This document shows positions 59,610 to 64,000 of a stretch of DNA of 64,000 nucleotides, in pieces; the stretch's first letter is position 1, and every line of letters starts with the position of its first letter. The stretch is from Cunninghamia lanceolata (lineage: Eukaryota > Streptophyta > Pinopsida > Cupressales > Cupressaceae). The notes under the pieces are model-generated. The model made no database searches. It saw only the letters and a list, made by a program, of their open reading frames with translations, and was not told the origin of the DNA. Location: NCBI GenBank assembly GCA_027924645.1, contig BSBN01000213.1, positions 29,452,501 to 29,516,500 of the forward strand, given 5' to 3'. A program made the position numbers and the translations under genes.

Positions 59610-60835
59610 TGTTGTCATTGATGTCAACATACTCATGTTGCATTAATGAGAAGGATTGGATGAGCTGTGTGCTAAGGTTATTGAGGAAATTAGTCTCAAT
59701 TAGGAACAGTGAAGAACAGTGATGAGAAGAAGGCAAAAGTCCTCAATAGGTTGAGGATCAGAGGATACGGTTTAAAGGGTTTGTAGATATGAGTCTTGAG
59801 ATGCTCTATTCAAGATTTCAAAGGTCTGCATGAAGATCTGAAGAAGTTATGATCGCTCAAGTAGAACCGGTTCTGGCAGGTGTTCAGTGGTGACAGAGTG
59901 TCACAGATTGGTCCGGTGAGCTCCGAAATTGCATTATCTCATTCTACGGATTGAAGAGAGTGTTGAAGAAGTTCATGTGAAGTGACAACTAGATTTGTTC
60001 ATGGTTTGGAGGTCCGAAAGCACCTTTTTCATTATGACAGTGATGACAGACTGTGTTCTTGAGGTTCTGGATGAAGAACAGAAGAATTCCAGTAAGTTGA
60101 TAAAGTGCGGATGTTCTTGATGACTTAGGAAAGGTTTTGGTGATCTTTGGATTGTGTACAATTCTTATTGGCGGTCCGCATTGAAGTTAGAGTTCGCATT
60201 TGAAGAATAACCACGGATATTGGTGTTCTTCTTTAGACTGGCCGACCGGATGTATTACACGTCTTGCGAATGATCTTGTAGGTGTTTTCTGACTTAGATG
60301 ATTGTTCCTAAGTCGATGCCTTGTATAAATAAGGGATTGTGAATTCATTTTGAAGTGTGTCTTGCGATGATGAGAGTGGTATAGCGAAGAGAAGTGCAAA
60401 AGGCAGAGCAGGAGTTTTTGGGCTTACATGGAACTAATCCAGGCATGGTAAAGATGTCAATCTCTAGTTCAAGTTTGTAATACTTGTTACTTTGTAGACA
60501 GTGTGTCTCTTGTAGACAGTGTGCCTCTTATGAGCAGTGTGCTCAGGAAGTGAGCCCTAATTGGCATGTGCCATCTATTTTTCTTATTCTTCTAATAGAG
60601 AATAATCCTTGGGTTAATCACCCCGTGGTTTTTCCCTTGACCGGGTTTTCCACGTCAAAATCTTGGTGTCTCATGTGTTGATGTATATCTGCTCTGGTGT
60701 TTATGCTTTATGCTTTCATGAGTGATTAATTGATATGCTATTAAATAACAAAGAGGATTTAAGTGTTTGATATAGAAGCAAGTTTTGCACAACTGATTCA
60801 ACCCCCCCTCTCAGTTGTGTGCCATAGATCTAACA
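59610..60835 (+). repeat. 5' LTR of the copia element, 1226 bp
   Basis: It begins TGTTGTCATTGATG and ends ATCTAACA, with TG...CA ends, two bases before the PBS. The start is inferred from the TG motif because there is no second LTR to compare. Confidence 0.75.
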
Positions 60836-60837
60836 AT

Positions 60838-60850
60838 TGGTATCAGAGCC
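60838..60850 (+). promoter_or_regulatory. Primer-binding site of the copia element
   Basis: TGGTATCAGAGCC, the tRNA-Met type, lies two bases after the LTR and 12 bases before the gag ATG. Confidence 0.95.
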
Positions 60851-60862
60851 AAGTTCCTCTAA

Positions 60863-63555
60863 ATGGAGCTTAACCACTTGAGGAGATCCAGGATGTCGTC
60901 ATACAAGAAGGATAGTCCAAAGTTTGATGGAACCAACTTCTCTCTTTGGAAAGGTTGCATGAAATGTCACTTGGAGTGTATGGGAAAAGCATACTTGTCC
61001 ATGGTCACAAAAGCATATGTACCTCCACAGGGTGGTCCAACAACTCTAAATGAAATCACAGATGCTGAAAACAATCTGCGGACCAAAGAGGCTCTTCTAA
61101 GTGCATTAACTGACTTAGAGCTCTCAAATGTTATTGACCTACCAACTGCCTATGAGATCTAGATTAAACTGGAACTTCTACATAAAGGAGATGAGTATGT
61201 TAAGAGTGCAAGGTTGCAGAGTCTCAAAGGGAAATTTGAAAGATTAAAGATGAGAGATGATGAAAATATTACTACCTTTATGCCAAGAGTAAATGAGCTG
61301 GTGTGTGGAATTAGGAATGCTGGTGGAGTTTTGGATGAAAATGAGATTGTTGGCAAAATTCTCAGATCCCTTCCTGCTGCCTACAAAATCAAGGTTGCTG
61401 CCATTCATGAATTCAGAGCCCATACAACTGTCACAAGAGACCAATTGGCTGGCAAACTGGCTGCATTTGAAATGACCAAGTTTGGAGATGATCCCCCCAA
61501 GACTGAATCTACATTCAAAGCCAGTGCCTCTATGAAAGGCAAACAAAGATTTGATCCGGGAAAAAACTCTTCAAGGAAGCTGTCATGGTATGATCAAGCA
61601 AGAAGAGACATGGAAGAGGAAGAAGCAGAAATAGCTCAACTTGAAGCCCTCATTGCAAAAAGACTGCCAAGAGGATCCGGTAAGTATGAAGGAAAATTAC
61701 CCTTTAAGTGTTTCAACTGCAATAAGATTGGTCATTTTGCCTCAAGATGTCCAAAAAGATCTACAAGGTCAAATTCTAACAGACAAAGGTTCCAAAAGAA
61801 TTGTTATTATGTTCATGAAGAAGCTGATAATGAAGGAGTAACAGATGATGAATCAGAGATAGGAGACAAATCTGGAAATGAATGGGTGTTTATTGCCATC
61901 AAGGAAGAAGATCCAATATCCTCTGAATCTATCAATCATAAGGTTGAAGAAAGAGCTTTGGCTGCTCAAGTTGAAGAAAATGATGATTGGGTTATTGACA
62001 GTGGATGCTCTCACCATATGACAGGTGACAAGAACAAGTTCTTAGATTTGGAAAGGTATTAAGGAGGAGTGGTAAAGTTTGGTGATAATTCTGCTGGTAG
62101 AATCAGAGGAAGAGGAACTATTTCTTTTAATGGAAGAAACAAAACTAGTAATGTGCTGTATGTTGAAGGTTTGAAGCACAATCTTCTCAGTGTTGGACAG
62201 TTGGTGGACAAAGGCTATGATCTTCGATTAGAGGATGGAAAATGCAAAATCTTTGAAAGATTCAGAACAGAGATTGCATCCAGTACTCAAACTAAAGGTA
62301 ATATCTTCCACTTGGTTGGTGCTAGTAAAAGTTGTCTATTTGTTCAAGTTGATCAGAGTTGGTTATGGCATAGAAGGATGTGTCATGTAAATTTTGATAA
62401 CATCATCAAGGTAAGAAATACTCAGGCTGTAAGAGATCTTCCAAAGTTGGCAAAACCTACAAACAGTTTGTGCATAGAATGTCAGCTGGGTAAATAGAGT
62501 AGAGTCTCATTCAAAAGCAAGGATCAGTCCTCTATCGGATTATTAGAATTAGTTCATACTGATCTATGTGGTCCGACAAGAATCAAGAGTATGCAAGGTG
62601 ATAGATATTTCATGTTATTGATTGATGATCATTCTCGAATGATGTGCGTTACCTTTCTAAAAGAGAAATCAGAAGCTTTTGAGAAATTCAAAATCTTCAA
62701 GGCTATGGTAGAGAATCAAATTGGATTGAAACTGAAATGTTTGAGGTCTGATAGAGGTGGTGAATTCACATCTGGTGAATTCATAGATTTTTGTGAGAAG
62801 CATGGTATAAAGAGATAATTATCTGCCTCTAGGACTCCACAGCAGAATGGAGTAGTAGAAAGAAAGGTTCGGACCATCCAGGAAGCATCTAGGACAATGA
62901 TGATGAAAGCAAATGTTCCCCAGATGTTTTGGAGAGAAGCTGTCAGCACTGCAGTCTATACTCTCAATCGAGTTCAAATCAGAAGCAATACCGTAAGACT
63001 CCTTATGAACTTTGGTTTGGCATCTCTCCTACTGTGAGATATTTTAGAGTATTTGGTAGCAAATGTTACATTAAAAGAGATGAAGATCTAGGAAATTTTG
63101 ATGCTAGAAGTGATGAAGGAATTTTCTTGGGTTACTCCACTCAAAGCAAAGCATACTGGTGTTATAACAAGAGACTAAGAAAGATGATAGAAAGTACAAA
63201 TGTGAAGGTTGATGAGGGAATAGAGAAACCCTCAAGGTTTTGTGAGTATGATGAAGATGATCAAGATGGTGTTCTGGTTCAAGGAGCTCAATTCTCTCCT
63301 AAAAGTCAAATTCAGACTGATCCGGTAAATCAGGAAGAAGAGATAGGTCTAAATGAGCCTAATCAAGAAACATAAGTGCAAGAAACTCCCAAAGTTCCAA
63401 GGTATGTAAGATTGAACCACTCTAAAGATTAGATCATAGGTGACAAAAGCAAAGGTGTGCAAACTAGAAGGAAAATTGCTCAAAATTCAAATGAATGCTG
63501 TCTGATTTCAAAGATTGAACCTAAGTGTAAAGTGCTAAAAAAAATCACATCATAA
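60863..63555 (+). pseudogene. Copia gag-protease-integrase polyprotein, broken
   Basis: From ATG 60863 one frame holds the gag start (FDGTNFSLWKG), UBN2-type gag (KGKFERLKM), a CCHC knuckle CFNCNKIGHFASRC near 61708, protease (DWVIDSGCSHHM near 61985), the GAG-pre-integrase domain (LWHRRMCH) and integrase with HTDLCGP, LRSDRGGEF and NGVVERK, so the catalytic D, D and E are kept. The frame is cut by stops at 61160, 62060, 62495 and 62816 and by a frameshift near 62985, after which KTPYELWFG and the integrase C-terminal part continue. Reverse transcriptase and RNase H are absent. The element is dead, but its mutations are few. Confidence 0.9.
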
Positions 63556-64000
63556 GAAACTGGAGTAACACAAAGATTACTGAAAGTAAAATCATGTACA
63601 ATAAATTAATATAACTTATGCTCGTCATTCCAAAGGATATGCAATAAGATAACATTCTAGAGTCCATGCAAGTTTTCATATTCATAAGTAAAGGTACAAC
63701 CGAATACAAAACATACATAAATACATCTGAAGTCCTTTACAGAGTATGGCAAAAGTAAATATTACAAGTGTCGAATAATGGCATCAAGCCTTACAATCAT
63801 TGATTACAAGTAGTACAATGTGATAAGAATGACAAATAATCTAACAAGGAGTCCTCGACCACCATCGACCAACCGGCCATCTGCTGCGTCGAAGGACAAG
63901 AACATGGTTCAGGCGCTTTTTCCGCCCAACCACGAAGCTTGCGCTTCCCCGGTATCCTTCAAACTGAAGGATGCCCGACCCTGCTCGAAGAGCCTAGCAA
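63556..64000. other. Unidentified sequence at the window edge
   Basis: AT-rich to about 63840, then clearly GC-richer. On the minus strand a frame enters from beyond the window and stops at 63909 (30 codons visible, with LFEQGRASFSLKD). It could be the 3' end of a gene or of another element; I do not recognise it. Confidence 0.35.

Larger units (their letters stand above)
59610..63555 (+). mobile_element. Ty1/copia element, 5' two thirds
   Basis: A 5' LTR, PBS, gag, protease and integrase are present in copia order. Copia-like coding sequence fades at about 63520-63555, before reverse transcriptase, and is followed by unrelated DNA; no 3' LTR lies in the window. The element is therefore truncated or interrupted. 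The five bases before the LTR are ACCAG, which would be the target duplication if the other end exists. Confidence 0.85.

Overview
The window looks like transposon-derived intergenic DNA from a large plant nuclear genome. A gymnosperm is my best guess, held loosely, from the long LTRs, slow decay, nested insertions and AT-rich spacers. Supporting signs are plant-type Ty3/gypsy chromovirus and Ty1/copia elements with primer-binding sites matching initiator tRNA-Met, a tRNA-derived SINE, and a block of TTTAGGG-like repeat. I found no convincing host gene, rRNA, tRNA or CRISPR array. Almost everything I can name is a retroelement or a repeat.

Layout. 1-3.2 kb: AT-rich DNA, a 1.6-kb dispersed repeat whose second copy lies at 32.3-34.15 kb, and a copia LTR fragment. 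3.2-9.6 kb: a decayed gag-only region on the minus strand, flanked by direct repeats of about 370 bp. 9.64-14.37 kb: a satellite of about 340-bp units. 16.86-24.50 kb: a nearly intact chromovirus (LTRs of 1468 bp each, TSD GCCCC, gag-pol in one ORF, one frameshift before integrase). 24.5-29.9 kb: no identifiable gene. 29.9-31.6 kb: a rearranged gypsy pol remnant. 33.85-34.13 kb: a SINE with 18-bp target duplications, whose empty site is at 2.6 kb.

34.16-42.28 kb: a decayed minus-strand gypsy element (family B, LTR about 3.1 kb). 45.14-55.46 kb: a solo LTR of family B in the opposite orientation, with TSD TTGTG. It is split by a 7.5-kb chromovirus related to the 16.9-kb element, which is inactivated by stops and by changed catalytic residues. 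55.7-56.95 kb: a copia gag and LTR remnant. 56.95-58.8 kb: a possible CACTA-like terminus, then TTTAGGG/GAGATAG repeats arranged as inverted arms. 59.61-63.55 kb: a copia element with a 1.2-kb 5' LTR and a gag-integrase reading frame broken by stops and cut off before reverse transcriptase. The last 150 bases are GC-richer and unidentified.

Relative ages can be read from the nesting. The family B LTR inserted, lost its partner to leave a solo LTR, or was already solo, and was hit by the 47.6-kb chromovirus, whose LTRs have diverged by several percent. The 16.9-kb chromovirus is the youngest autonomous-type copy, with LTRs differing by roughly 1.3% in a hand count. The SINE inserted after duplication of the 1.6-kb repeat. 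No clearly new biological system was found. The least ordinary items are the gag-only element with its long acidic extension, the 340-bp satellite, and the inverted telomere-like block.
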